In this document: positions 6,003-12,883 of the stretch, piece after piece
How the letters are laid out: each line of letters opens with the position of its first letter
Position numbering within the stretch: the stretch's first letter is position 1
Origin: Labilithrix sp.
GTDB lineage: Bacteria; Myxococcota; Polyangia; Polyangiales; Polyangiaceae
Length of the DNA stretch: 16,856 nucleotides
Direction of reading: 5' to 3'
Assembly: GCA_028287035.1 (NCBI GenBank)
Contig: JAQBQL010000278.1
Location: forward strand, 1-16,856
The notes under the pieces: generated by a model
Told to the model about the DNA's origin: nothing
What the model saw: the letters and a program-made list of their open reading frames with translations, nothing else
The model's database searches: none
Translations under genes and position numbers: made by a program

Positions 6003-7367
6003 GTGAATCGTCGCCTGACGCAACTGCTGATTCTCTGTGCCGTGATGCTCTTCCCGGTGATCGCACTGGCGGACGACGGCGGCGCAGGGACCTACGGCGA
6101 TCTGATCCAGAAGCACGGCAAGCTCGTCGCCGTGCTCGCATCGTTCGGCTTCGGGTTCCTCGCGAGCCTGACCCCGTGCGTGTACCCGATGGTGCCGATC
6201 ACGGTGTCCATCTTCGGCGCCACCGAGGCGAAGTCGCGCTGGCGCGGCGCGGCCCTCTCGGGAACGTTCGTCCTCGGCATCGCGTCGCTCTTCACGCCGA
6301 TGGGCATCGTCTCGGCGATGAGCGGCAAGCTGATGGGATCGGCGCTCTCGAACTCGTTCGTCGTCGTCGGCCTCGCGCTGCTCTTCGCCGCGCTCGCCGC
6401 CTCGATGTTCGGCGCCTTCGAGCTCGCGCTGCCCTCGAGCCTCAACAACAAGCTCTCGTCGGTCGGCGGCGTCGGTTACAAGGGCGCGTTCGTGATGGGC
6501 CTCGTGATGGGCCTCATCGCGGCGCCGTGTACCGGTCCCTTCCTCACCGGCATGATCACCGTCATCGCCACGTCGAAGAGCGTCGTGCTCGGCGGCGCGT
6601 CGCTGTTCTCCTTCGCGCTCGGTCTCGGCGTCCTCTTCTTCGTCGCCGGCGCGTTCGCGGTCGGCCTCCCGAAGGGCGGCGCCTGGATGATGGGCATCAA
6701 GTGGGTCAGCGGCGTTGGCCTCGCGTACATGTCCTTCGCGTACCTGCGCGACCGCTTCGAGCCGTTCCGCAGCCTCATCGCCCACCCCGGCTACGCGTTC
6801 GGCATCGCGACCGGCGCGCTCTTCCTCGTCGGCATCATCCTCGGGCTCGTGCACATGGTGGCGGAGCGCCGGAAGTCGCCCATCGCGCACCTGTCGAAGC
6901 CCATGAAGCTCGCCTCGATCCTCCCGGCGGTCATCGGGTGCGCGGCGTTCATCAGCTGGCTGCCGCAGCCCCACGGCGTCTCGGGCGACGCGCCCACCAT
7001 CGCCTGGGTCACCAGCGAAGAGGCCGGCCGCGCAAAGGCGATCTCCGAGAACAAGCCGGTCCTCATCGACTTCGGCGCCGAGTGGTGTGCGGGCTGCAAG
7101 GAGCTCGAGCACGAGACCTTCCCCGACGCGACCGTCCGCACCGAGGCGCAGCGCTTCGTCGCCATCCGCGTCGACGCGACCGACGACGAGGCGCCCGACA
7201 CGAAGCGCCTCTCCGAGAAGTACAAGGTGATCGGCCTCCCGACCGTCATCATGCTCGACGCCAACGGCAAGGAGATCGCACGCTTCAACCAGTTCGTGAA
7301 GCCCGACAAGTTCGTCGAGGCCATGAAGAAGGTGCCCGCCGCGTCGAACGCGGTCGGCATGAAGTAG
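6003..7367 (+). CDS. DsbD-family thiol:disulfide interchange protein (beta and gamma domains only)
   Basis: The product is 454 residues. DsbD passes electrons from cytoplasmic thioredoxin across the inner membrane to reduce envelope disulfides. Residues 1-23 are a signal peptide (ends ALA-DD). Residues 40-320 are the multi-helix DsbD/CcdA beta domain with both conserved cysteines in context: C59 in LTPCVYPM and C176 in AAPCTGPF. Residues 335-445 are a thioredoxin-like gamma domain with active site WCAGC (C362, C365) and the cis-proline GLPT (P413). The periplasmic alpha domain that takes the electrons onward in E. coli DsbD is absent: only about 17 residues lie between the signal peptide and the first membrane helix. 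A separate acceptor must therefore be supplied, or the gamma domain reduces targets itself. The gene stands alone, followed by an intrinsic terminator. Family assignment is secure; dsbD is the closest name. Confidence 0.92.
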   Translation: MNRRLTQLLILCAVMLFPVIALADDGGAGTYGDLIQKHGKLVAVLASFGFGFLASLTPCVYPMVPITVSIFGATEAKSRWRGAALSGTFVLGIASLFTPMGIVSAMSGKLMGSALSNSFVVVGLALLFAALAASMFGAFELALPSSLNNKLSSVGGVGYKGAFVMGLVMGLIAAPCTGPFLTGMITVIATSKSVVLGGASLFSFALGLGVLFFVAGAFAVGLPKGGAWMMGIKWVSGVGLAYMSFAYLRDRFEPFRSLIAHPGYAFGIATGALFLVGIILGLVHMVAERRKSPIAHLSKPMKLASILPAVIGCAAFISWLPQPHGVSGDAPTIAWVTSEEAGRAKAISENKPVLIDFGAEWCAGCKELEHETFPDATVRTEAQRFVAIRVDATDDEAPDTKRLSEKYKVIGLPTVIMLDANGKEIARFNQFVKPDKFVEAMKKVPAASNAVGMK

Positions 7368-7425
7368 CGTCTCCCCGTGCCCATCCCGTGCCACGGCGCG
7401 GGGCGGGCACGACTCTCCTGTCAGG

Positions 7426-7464
7426 CGGGCGGTCCTCGACGAGGGCCGCCCGGCTTTGTTTTGT
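7426..7464 (+). terminator. Rho-independent terminator after the DsbD-like gene
   Basis: GGGCGGTCCTC (7427-7437), loop GAC, GAGGGCCGCCC (7441-7451) forms an 11-bp stem with a single G-T wobble, extendable by one C-G pair (7426/7452). It is followed by GCTTTGTTTTG, a T-rich run. This is the clearest intrinsic terminator in the window. Confidence 0.88.
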
Positions 7465-7509
7465 GGGTCCTTTCCGCACGAACGGCGCCGTAGCACGTGC
7501 CTTGCTATG

Positions 7510-7521
7510 GGAGCTGCCGCC
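7510..7521 (+). promoter_or_regulatory. Ribosome binding site of the Cys-rich lipoprotein
   Basis: GGAG (7510-7513) lies eight bases before ATG 7522. It supports that ATG over the in-frame ATG at 7507. A weak -10-like TAGCAC (7491-7496) lies a little upstream. Confidence 0.5.
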
Positions 7522-8550
7522 ATGACCGTCCGTCGCCTCCTCCCGCTGCTGGCCGTCGTCTGCGCGCTGCCGCCGCTCCTCGCCGCGTGTCCGTCCGATC
7601 CGGACGATGGGCCGGCGGGCGGCGACACGCTGGTGGTCGGTCTGCAGTCGGAGGACTTCGGCAGCGTGCTCGAGTCGGTGCACCTGCGCGCGACCGTCGG
7701 CGGCAAGCTCGCGTCCGACCAGACGTTCCCCGCCGGCACCTCGGCGCCGACCGCGCTGCCCAAGGAGCTCGTGCTCACCGGGCACGCGGGCGACCGCATC
7801 GAGGTGCTCGTCGAGGGGCTCACGAGCCAGCTCGGGTCGCGGAACGGCGGGCCGAACGTGGTGGTCACGCGCCGCGCGGCGACCACGTTCGTGACGGGCA
7901 AGAAGAAGCTCCTGCGCCTCGGTCTCGAGCTGCGCTGCAAGACGCTGGCGCTCCTCGGCGAAACGATCACGGCGCCGGTCTGCGACGCGCCCCAGACGTG
8001 CGCGTCGGGGCGCTGCACGACCGAGGACGTGAACGTCGATCAGCTGGAGGACTACGACGCGAGCTGGCCGAGCACGCCGCCCGACATCTGCCGGCCCGCC
8101 ACGCATGGCCCGCCGGAGCTCGCGCTCGGCTCCGGCCAGACCGATTACACGCCCCTCACCGACGGGCAGACGTTGCAGCTCGAACGCGGTCCACAGGGCG
8201 GCCATCACATCTGGATCGCCGCGCGCATGAAGAACCTGCGCCAATCGGGGTCACGGACCGCGATCACCGCGCGGATGCCGGCTCACCCCGACGTCGTCAT
8301 CGAGCCCGCGGCCTACGTGTTCACGTACGACCGAGACGAGGGCAACTACTGCAAGCTGTGGGGGCTGCGGTTCCAGCTCGACACGAACGCCGCCGACCTC
8401 GCGAACGCCTACCGGCAGTACCTCGGCCAGGACCTCGAGGTCACCGTCGAGGTGGTCGACTCGACGAACGCCTCCGCGAAGGCGACGCGCACCATCCACA
8501 TCGCCGACAAGCTGCTCTGCCCCGACGGCACGTCGAGCTGCAACGACTGA
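7522..8550 (+). CDS. Cysteine-rich lipoprotein with mostly beta-type mature part, function unknown
   Basis: The product is 342 residues from ATG 7522. Residues 1-22 form a signal peptide ending LLAAC (C23 predicted lipidated). The mature part has C139, C154, C160, C165, C190, C277, C333 and C340, so several disulfides are likely. An early region (35-135) alternates hydrophobic residues like beta-sandwich strands (LVVGLQ, IEVLVEGL, NVVVTRR). A Cys cluster CDAPQTCASGRC (154-165) is followed by an acidic linker (EDVNVDQLEDYDASW). A second beta-type region (215-332) contains GGHHIWIAARM and LEVTVEVVDS. I recall this layout from other myxobacterial lipoproteins of unknown role, but cannot name a family. 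The upstream gene ends in a terminator, so it is transcribed separately, and it is convergent with the gene at 8555. Confidence 0.8.
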   Translation: MTVRRLLPLLAVVCALPPLLAACPSDPDDGPAGGDTLVVGLQSEDFGSVLESVHLRATVGGKLASDQTFPAGTSAPTALPKELVLTGHAGDRIEVLVEGLTSQLGSRNGGPNVVVTRRAATTFVTGKKKLLRLGLELRCKTLALLGETITAPVCDAPQTCASGRCTTEDVNVDQLEDYDASWPSTPPDICRPATHGPPELALGSGQTDYTPLTDGQTLQLERGPQGGHHIWIAARMKNLRQSGSRTAITARMPAHPDVVIEPAAYVFTYDRDEGNYCKLWGLRFQLDTNAADLANAYRQYLGQDLEVTVEVVDSTNASAKATRTIHIADKLLCPDGTSSCND

Positions 8551-8558
8551 GCGCTCAG
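8547..8558. other. 12-bp perfect palindrome containing both convergent stop codons
   Basis: CTGAGCGCTCAG is a perfect palindrome. Its TGA (8548-8550) ends the plus-strand lipoprotein and its TCA (8555-8557) is the TGA of the minus-strand gene. Only four bases separate the two reading frames. It may be a minimal bidirectional termination hairpin, but the hairpin would have a tiny loop, so chance is also plausible. Confidence 0.4.
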
Positions 8559-9457
8559 GGCGTGAACACGTCCTCGGGGGGCTTGGGCTTCGGAGGCGGC
8601 GCCTCGGCGGGACGTGCGGCGGGCGGCGGGGCCGGCTTCTTCTCGGGCCGGGCGGGCTTCGCCGGCTTCGCGGGCGGGGGCGGTTCCTCGGCCTTCGGGG
8701 GCGGCGGCGGCGCGGGCGGCGGAAGGGGCTTCGGCGTGCGCTTCGCGCCGCGCGGGGGAGCGTCCTTCGCCTCGATGGCGTCGCCGATGTCCTCGAGGAA
8801 CACCTGCCCGTCCTGCGCGTCCTTGCTGGCGTCGCTCGCGAGCGCGCGCATCGCCTTGATCGAGGCGCCGAGCTCGCGCCGCAGCTCGAGGCGCTTGTCG
8901 CTCTTCTTCTGATCGGCCTTCTCGGCGCCGCGGTTCTCCCACTCGCGGTCGGCGGTTCGCTTCAGCTCCTCGCCGTGCCGCGCGAGCTCCTCGAGCTTCT
9001 CCTGCTGGGCGCGGCGCTTGCGGGCGCGATCGAGCTCGAGGCGCACGCTGTCCTCGACCGCCGCGAAGAGCGGCCCGTCGGCGGTGCCGATGGCGGTGAC
9101 CTTGGCGCTCGCCACGTCGAGCCGCCCGCCGCCGCCTTCGAGCTTCTTGGCGCGCTCGCGGGTCGCGCCGATGATCTGGTCGTCGTTCGCGTTCGGCGGC
9201 AACGTGAGGACCGCGACGAGCGGCTTCCGCGCCGCCTTCTTCTCGTCGGGCCATGCCGCCGCGGCGACCTGCTGCTGGTGGACGCTGTCGAAGTAGGGGT
9301 CGAAGCGCGGGTCGTCGGATTGATAGAGCTGCGCGTGGCCGACCTTGGTCGAGCCGAGGAACGCGTCACATCCGCTGGTCAGCGCGCCCGACGCGGCGGT
9401 CACGACCAGCACACCGGCGAGCATGCCGCCTCGCCACCAAGAGCCGCCTGACTTCAC
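8555..9457 (-). CDS. Lipoprotein with charged coiled-coil middle and Pro/Lys-rich tail
   Basis: The product is 300 residues starting at GTG 9457. The signal peptide ends LTSGC (C30 predicted lipidated). Residues 40-70 contain QSDDPRFDPYFDSVHQQQV, and 100-125 are mixed. Residues 130-200 are almost all charged or polar heptad-like sequence (LELDRARKRRAQQEKLEELA), a likely coiled coil. Residues 234-300 are a Pro/Ala/Lys-rich extended tail (PPPAPPPPPK, PAKPAKPARPEKK). A proline-lysine tail on a lipoprotein is a plausible cell-wall-spanning or peptidoglycan-contacting spacer, but that is inference. It lies 33 bases after the GYF_2 gene stop on the same strand, yet has its own -10-like element, so it may be both co-transcribed and independently started. 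Confidence 0.8.
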   Translation of the reverse strand: MKSGGSWWRGGMLAGVLVVTAASGALTSGCDAFLGSTKVGHAQLYQSDDPRFDPYFDSVHQQQVAAAAWPDEKKAARKPLVAVLTLPPNANDDQIIGATRERAKKLEGGGGRLDVASAKVTAIGTADGPLFAAVEDSVRLELDRARKRRAQQEKLEELARHGEELKRTADREWENRGAEKADQKKSDKRLELRRELGASIKAMRALASDASKDAQDGQVFLEDIGDAIEAKDAPPRGAKRTPKPLPPPAPPPPPKAEEPPPPAKPAKPARPEKKPAPPPAARPAEAPPPKPKPPEDVFTP

Positions 9458-9464
9458 GCCCGCG

Positions 9465-9494
9465 ATTCTATATGAAGCGCCACGATGGCGTCAT
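9465..9494 (-). promoter_or_regulatory. Putative leaderless promoter of the coiled-coil lipoprotein
   Basis: On the minus strand a possible -35, ATGACG (9494-9489), overlaps the stop of the upstream gene. After an 18-base spacer comes TAGAAT (9470-9465), then seven bases (CGCGGGC), then GTG 9457 with no Shine-Dalgarno sequence. It is the best -10 hexamer of the four matching cases. Confidence 0.6.
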
Positions 9495-11551
9495 TTTGCG
9501 CCGGCCGTGCACGCGATGGGCGTCGCGTGGACCTCGAACGCCTTGCCCTTCGCGGCGAGGAAGGCGACGACCCCGCGGCCGTCCGGACCGATCGCGAGCT
9601 GCGGCTGCCCCGCATTCACGCCGGCCGCCGACAGCGCGAGCGGCGCGCCCGAGGGCGTGCCGTCGGCATCGAGGACCTGCGCGCGGACCTGGTGCGAAGG
9701 GGTGCCTTCCGACCAGGCCATCACGAAGCGCCCGCCGCCGAGGCCCGCCACGCTCGGCGACATCGCCTGGCCACCGAGCCCGCCCTCCGGGATGGCGAGC
9801 GCCTTGGGCGGCAACGCGAGCGCCCCGCCCGGGCCCACCTTGGTCCACCGGATCTGCCACGGCTCGGACGCCGACGCGCGGTCCGACCACGCGACGACCA
9901 CGCCGTCGCCGCTGGCGGCGAGCGTCGGTGAGCCCACCTGCCCGAGGCCGGGGACGTCGCCGAGCTTCCCGTCCGGCGCGAGCACCGCGTCGCCCTTCGC
10001 GACGCCGACGTACACGTTGCCGCCGCGGCGGAAGGCGACCGCGATGCCCTTGCGTGCGCCGAGCGGGATGGCGCGGATCGCCTCCACGTTGCCCTCGCCC
10101 TCGAGCTCGAAGAGCTTCGCGTACCCGTTCTGTCCGTGGGGCGCCCAGACGAGCGCGCCATCGGCGACGCCCACGTCGATCGGCGGCGTCGTCGCGACCA
10201 CGCGGCGGCCGAGCAGGCGATCACCCTTGCGGTCGACGTCGGGCACGAGCGTGAGCTTGCCGCGCTCGACGAGCGGCGTGATCCGGCGCGCGTCACCAGG
10301 AGCGCGCGCCTTGATGGTGGTGGTGATCCCGATCGACGTGGGGTCGACGGTGAGGCCGACGCCGTTCCGCGGGTCGACCGCGAATCCGAGCGCGATCGCG
10401 CCGGGCACGACCGACGCCTCGACGCCGCTCGGCACGTAGCCGCGCGGCGCGACGACGTGCGCCTCGCCGGCGAGCGCGCAGTCGCCGAACACGGGCTCGT
10501 TCACGACGGCGGCGGGCTTCGGCTCGACGCGCGCCGGCTCGGGCGGAGCGATCACCGTGGCGGCGGGGATCGTCGGCGCCGCCTGCACGGGCGCGGCGGA
10601 CGGCGCGGGGCGGTCCGTCTCTGCGACCTCGCTCGGCTTGCCGCGGAGCGCGCCCACGAGCAGCGCGAGGAGCGACACGACGATCAGCAAGGCGAAGCCG
10701 GCGACCACGCCGACGAGCACCTTGTTCTTCGGCGGACGGCCCGCCCGCATCTCGGCGAGGTCCGCGAGGAGCGCGACGAGCTGCGGTGATCGGCGCGGAA
10801 GGCCCGCGGGGTCTTCGCCGCCATCGGCGCCAGACGAGCCGTCGTGCACGACCGGCATGGTGGGCGGCGGTAGCCAGCCCGACGGACCGCCGCCGACGAG
10901 GTGCGGCGGCGGCTGCGCCTCGGAGCCACGGAGATCGCGCGACGACAGGTCGTCCATGAGCGCCGAGCCCGAGAGCTCCTCGATCATCGGGTTCTTGCTG
11001 CTCGTGCTGGGGGGCGCCGCCGAGCCCGGGGGTCCGGCCCCGGGGATCGACGACGACGTCACCATCGCCAGCATCTCGGGCGGCGGCGGCAGGCCGAGCG
11101 TGGTCGGCAGGCTGACCGGCTGCGGCCCCGTCGCGCCCGCTCGGTCCGGCGGAAGCTTCCCGCTGCTCGGCGGACCGGGCGGGATCGAGTTGGCCTTCAC
11201 CGCGACGGGCACGTAACGCGGCGGCGGCGGCGGCTCGTCAGCCGGACCGCCAGCCACCGGAGGCGGCGGCTGCGAGAACGAGCCCTCGCTCCGCGCTTCG
11301 AAGGCGTGCTGCACCGCCACCATCGCGAGCGGCGGCGGCGGGATGTTCGGAACGACGCCATTCGCGGCCGACAGCGCGCTCGTCTGGAGCTCCGGCACCT
11401 CGTGCGCCGACTGCCAGCCCGTCCACCCCGAGCGCCACACCGGCGTGTTGGGCGCGATGAGGCCGCCGGCGAGCGCGGCGCGCAACTCGTCGAGTCGCAC
11501 GCGGCGCTGCTGCCCGTCGGGATCCGCCCACCGCCACAGGTCGTTGCTCAT
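9491..11551 (-). CDS. GYF_2-domain membrane protein with propeller-like extracytoplasmic repeats
   Basis: The product is 686 residues. Residues 5-55 (LWRWADPDGQQRRVRLDEL then VWRSGWTGWQSA) match the GYF_2-type domain, a short Trp-rich interaction module. Residues 67-250 are a disordered Pro/Ser/Gly-rich stretch with several PPPP runs. Residues 277-303 form one membrane helix (VLVGVVAGFALLIVVSLLALLVG). Residues 305-355 are a Pro/Ala linker. Residues 358-681 are beta-rich, with repeated segments SPTLAASGDGVVVAWS, SPSVAGLGGGRFVMAWS and QPQLAIGPDGRGVVAFL, like propeller blades; C358 and C681 could close the domain with a disulfide. GYF modules bind Pro-rich peptides, so the N-terminal domain may bind its own or another protein's Pro tail. 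Predicted orientation is N-terminus in the cytoplasm. A surface-sensing or scaffold role is inferred; no enzyme motif is seen. Confidence 0.85.
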   Translation of the reverse strand: MSNDLWRWADPDGQQRRVRLDELRAALAGGLIAPNTPVWRSGWTGWQSAHEVPELQTSALSAANGVVPNIPPPPLAMVAVQHAFEARSEGSFSQPPPPVAGGPADEPPPPPRYVPVAVKANSIPPGPPSSGKLPPDRAGATGPQPVSLPTTLGLPPPPEMLAMVTSSSIPGAGPPGSAAPPSTSSKNPMIEELSGSALMDDLSSRDLRGSEAQPPPHLVGGGPSGWLPPPTMPVVHDGSSGADGGEDPAGLPRRSPQLVALLADLAEMRAGRPPKNKVLVGVVAGFALLIVVSLLALLVGALRGKPSEVAETDRPAPSAAPVQAAPTIPAATVIAPPEPARVEPKPAAVVNEPVFGDCALAGEAHVVAPRGYVPSGVEASVVPGAIALGFAVDPRNGVGLTVDPTSIGITTTIKARAPGDARRITPLVERGKLTLVPDVDRKGDRLLGRRVVATTPPIDVGVADGALVWAPHGQNGYAKLFELEGEGNVEAIRAIPLGARKGIAVAFRRGGNVYVGVAKGDAVLAPDGKLGDVPGLGQVGSPTLAASGDGVVVAWSDRASASEPWQIRWTKVGPGGALALPPKALAIPEGGLGGQAMSPSVAGLGGGRFVMAWSEGTPSHQVRAQVLDADGTPSGAPLALSAAGVNAGQPQLAIGPDGRGVVAFLAAKGKAFEVHATPIACTAGAK

Positions 11552-11565
11552 CGAGACGCCCGCCG

Positions 11566-11571
11566 ATGATA
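11566..11571 (-). promoter_or_regulatory. Candidate -10 element before the GYF_2 gene
   Basis: GCTATCAT on the minus strand contains TATCAT (11571-11566), 14 bases before ATG 11551. The leader would be only about 6-8 bases. No strong -35 is visible. It lies in the 59-base gap after comF, so this gene probably starts its own transcript. Confidence 0.4.
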
Positions 11572-11610
11572 GCGCGCACTCGCGAGCGTCCGGTCAGGCT
11601 TTTGCGCGTG

Positions 11611-12252
11611 TCATCCCTCGCCCTCGGTGCTCGCCAGCACCACGGTGGCGACCTGCTCGGCGCCGGCACCGAGCAGCGTCTCGCGACAGGCCGCGAGCGT
11701 CGCGCCGGTGGTGCGCACGTCATCGACGAGGAGCACGCGCTGGCCACGCAGCGCTCCGGGGACCCGCGCCGCGAAGGCGGACGCCACGTTCCGGAGGCGC
11801 TCCTTGCGTCCGAGCGACGCCTGCTGCGCGGTCGCCACCCTTCGCACGAGCGCCCGCGGGTCGTGCCTCAGCGCGAGGGTGCGCGCCACGACGCGGCCGA
11901 GGAGCGCCGCCTGGTTGTAGCCGCGCTCCGCGAGGCGCACCGGATGAAGAGGCACCGGCACCACGACGTCGAGGAGCCCGGCGAGCGGTCGCACGCGCTC
12001 GGCCATCACGCCGCCGAGCCGGGACGCGAGATCGTAGCGGCCCTCGAACTTGAACCGCTGCACCGCCTCGGCGACCGAGCCGCCATACGCGTAGACCGCG
12101 GCCTCCCGTTCGGGCTGCGGCGATGCCTCCTCGGCCGCCACCGCGCACGAGGCGCAGAACACGTCACGTGGGCGCACGCGCGCATCACACGCCGCGCAGC
12201 GCGTCGGTGCCGCGAGCTCACCGAGCAGATCCAGGGCGAGCTTCCCCCACAT
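11611..12252 (-). CDS. comF: ComF-family phosphoribosyltransferase-like protein
   Basis: The product is 213 residues from ATG 12252. Residues 15-40 hold a four-cysteine zinc-type motif (RCAACDARV, then FCASC; C19, C22, C33, C36). Residues 67-80 (KFEGRYDLASRLGG) and 96-115 (VVVPVPLHPVRLAERGYNQA) are typical ComF sequence. VLLVDDVRTTGATL (173-186) is the PRPP-binding loop of type I phosphoribosyltransferases. ComF is needed for DNA uptake in naturally competent bacteria; its biochemical substrate is poorly defined and many non-competent species keep it. Length and motifs are complete. It is the last of a minus-strand row after kinase, priA and the acetyltransferase, 40 bases from the previous stop. 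Proximity to priA fits a shared DNA-handling theme, but this may be coincidence. Confidence 0.94.
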   Translation of the reverse strand: MWGKLALDLLGELAAPTRCAACDARVRPRDVFCASCAVAAEEASPQPEREAAVYAYGGSVAEAVQRFKFEGRYDLASRLGGVMAERVRPLAGLLDVVVPVPLHPVRLAERGYNQAALLGRVVARTLALRHDPRALVRRVATAQQASLGRKERLRNVASAFAARVPGALRGQRVLLVDDVRTTGATLAACRETLLGAGAEQVATVVLASTEGEG

Positions 12253-12292
12253 GACGGCGCCTTCGGCCGCGCTTTGCGCGAGTTGCGTCCGG

Positions 12293-12871
12293 TCAGCCGG
12301 GGACGTGCTCTTCGCGGGTCTTCGCGAAGAGCACGTGGTCTTCCCAGGTCCCGGCGATCTGCAGGTAGCGCTCGGCGAGTCCCTCGCGCCGGAAGCCGAG
12401 CTTCTCGATCACGCGGAGGCTCTTCACGTTCCGCGGCATGATCGCCGCCTGCACGCGGTGGAGCGCGGCGGCCCCGAAGGCAAAGTCCATCACCGACGCG
12501 ATCGCCTCGGTCACGAGCCCGCGGCCCTGGCTGTCCTCGGCCATCCAGTACCCGAGATACGCGCCGTGCATCGCGCCGCGCATCACGCCGTTCAGCGCGA
12601 TCTTGCCGACGAAGCGCTCGGGCCGGCTGCGCTCGGCGACCATGAACACGAAGCTCCAGCCCTGCTTCCAGTCGCGCCGCTGGCGCAGCACGGTCTTCGA
12701 GACCTCGGTGATCGACGTCGGGTCCTCGCCCGGCGGCGGCGCCGGGTTCCACGGCTTCAGGTGCGCGTGGTTCGTGCGGAGCAGGCGCCGGATCTCCGCG
12801 ACGTCGGCCGGCCGCGGCGGGCGCAGCACGAGGCGCTCCGTGACGAGCCGGGTGGAGACGGGCGGGAGCAC
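12293..12871 (-). CDS. GNAT acetyltransferase, RimJ/RimL type
   Basis: The product is 192 residues from GTG 12871. It starts with the typical family sequence TERLVLRPPRPADVAEIRRLL (11-31). The acetyl-CoA loop is QGRGLVTEA (115-123; Q/RxxGxG/A type), and the family ending MPRNVKSLRVIEKLGFRREG is present at 145-164. Related enzymes acetylate the N-terminus of ribosomal proteins (RimJ/RimL) or small amines and peptides, so the substrate here is uncertain. It begins 12 bases after the priA stop, so it is probably co-transcribed and perhaps translationally coupled; AAGG (12880-12877) lies five bases before the GTG. The same place also contains GATAAG six bases before the GTG, weakly like the leaderless pattern. 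No catalytic residue appears lost. Confidence 0.92.
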   Translation of the reverse strand: MLPPVSTRLVTERLVLRPPRPADVAEIRRLLRTNHAHLKPWNPAPPPGEDPTSITEVSKTVLRQRRDWKQGWSFVFMVAERSRPERFVGKIALNGVMRGAMHGAYLGYWMAEDSQGRGLVTEAIASVMDFAFGAAALHRVQAAIMPRNVKSLRVIEKLGFRREGLAERYLQIAGTWEDHVLFAKTREEHVPG

Positions 12872-12883
12872 GGCCGCCTTATC

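Noticed and set aside
5940..8018. A 692-codon open frame on the minus strand across the DsbD-like gene and the next lipoprotein
   Set aside because: It runs antisense through two well-supported genes and an intrinsic terminator; the composition is charged and repetitive, with no domain.
12872..12883. GATAAG six bases before the acetyltransferase GTG as a fifth leaderless promoter
   Set aside because: The hexamer is a weak match, it overlaps the priA stop, and an AAGG ribosome binding site gives a simpler explanation by translational coupling.
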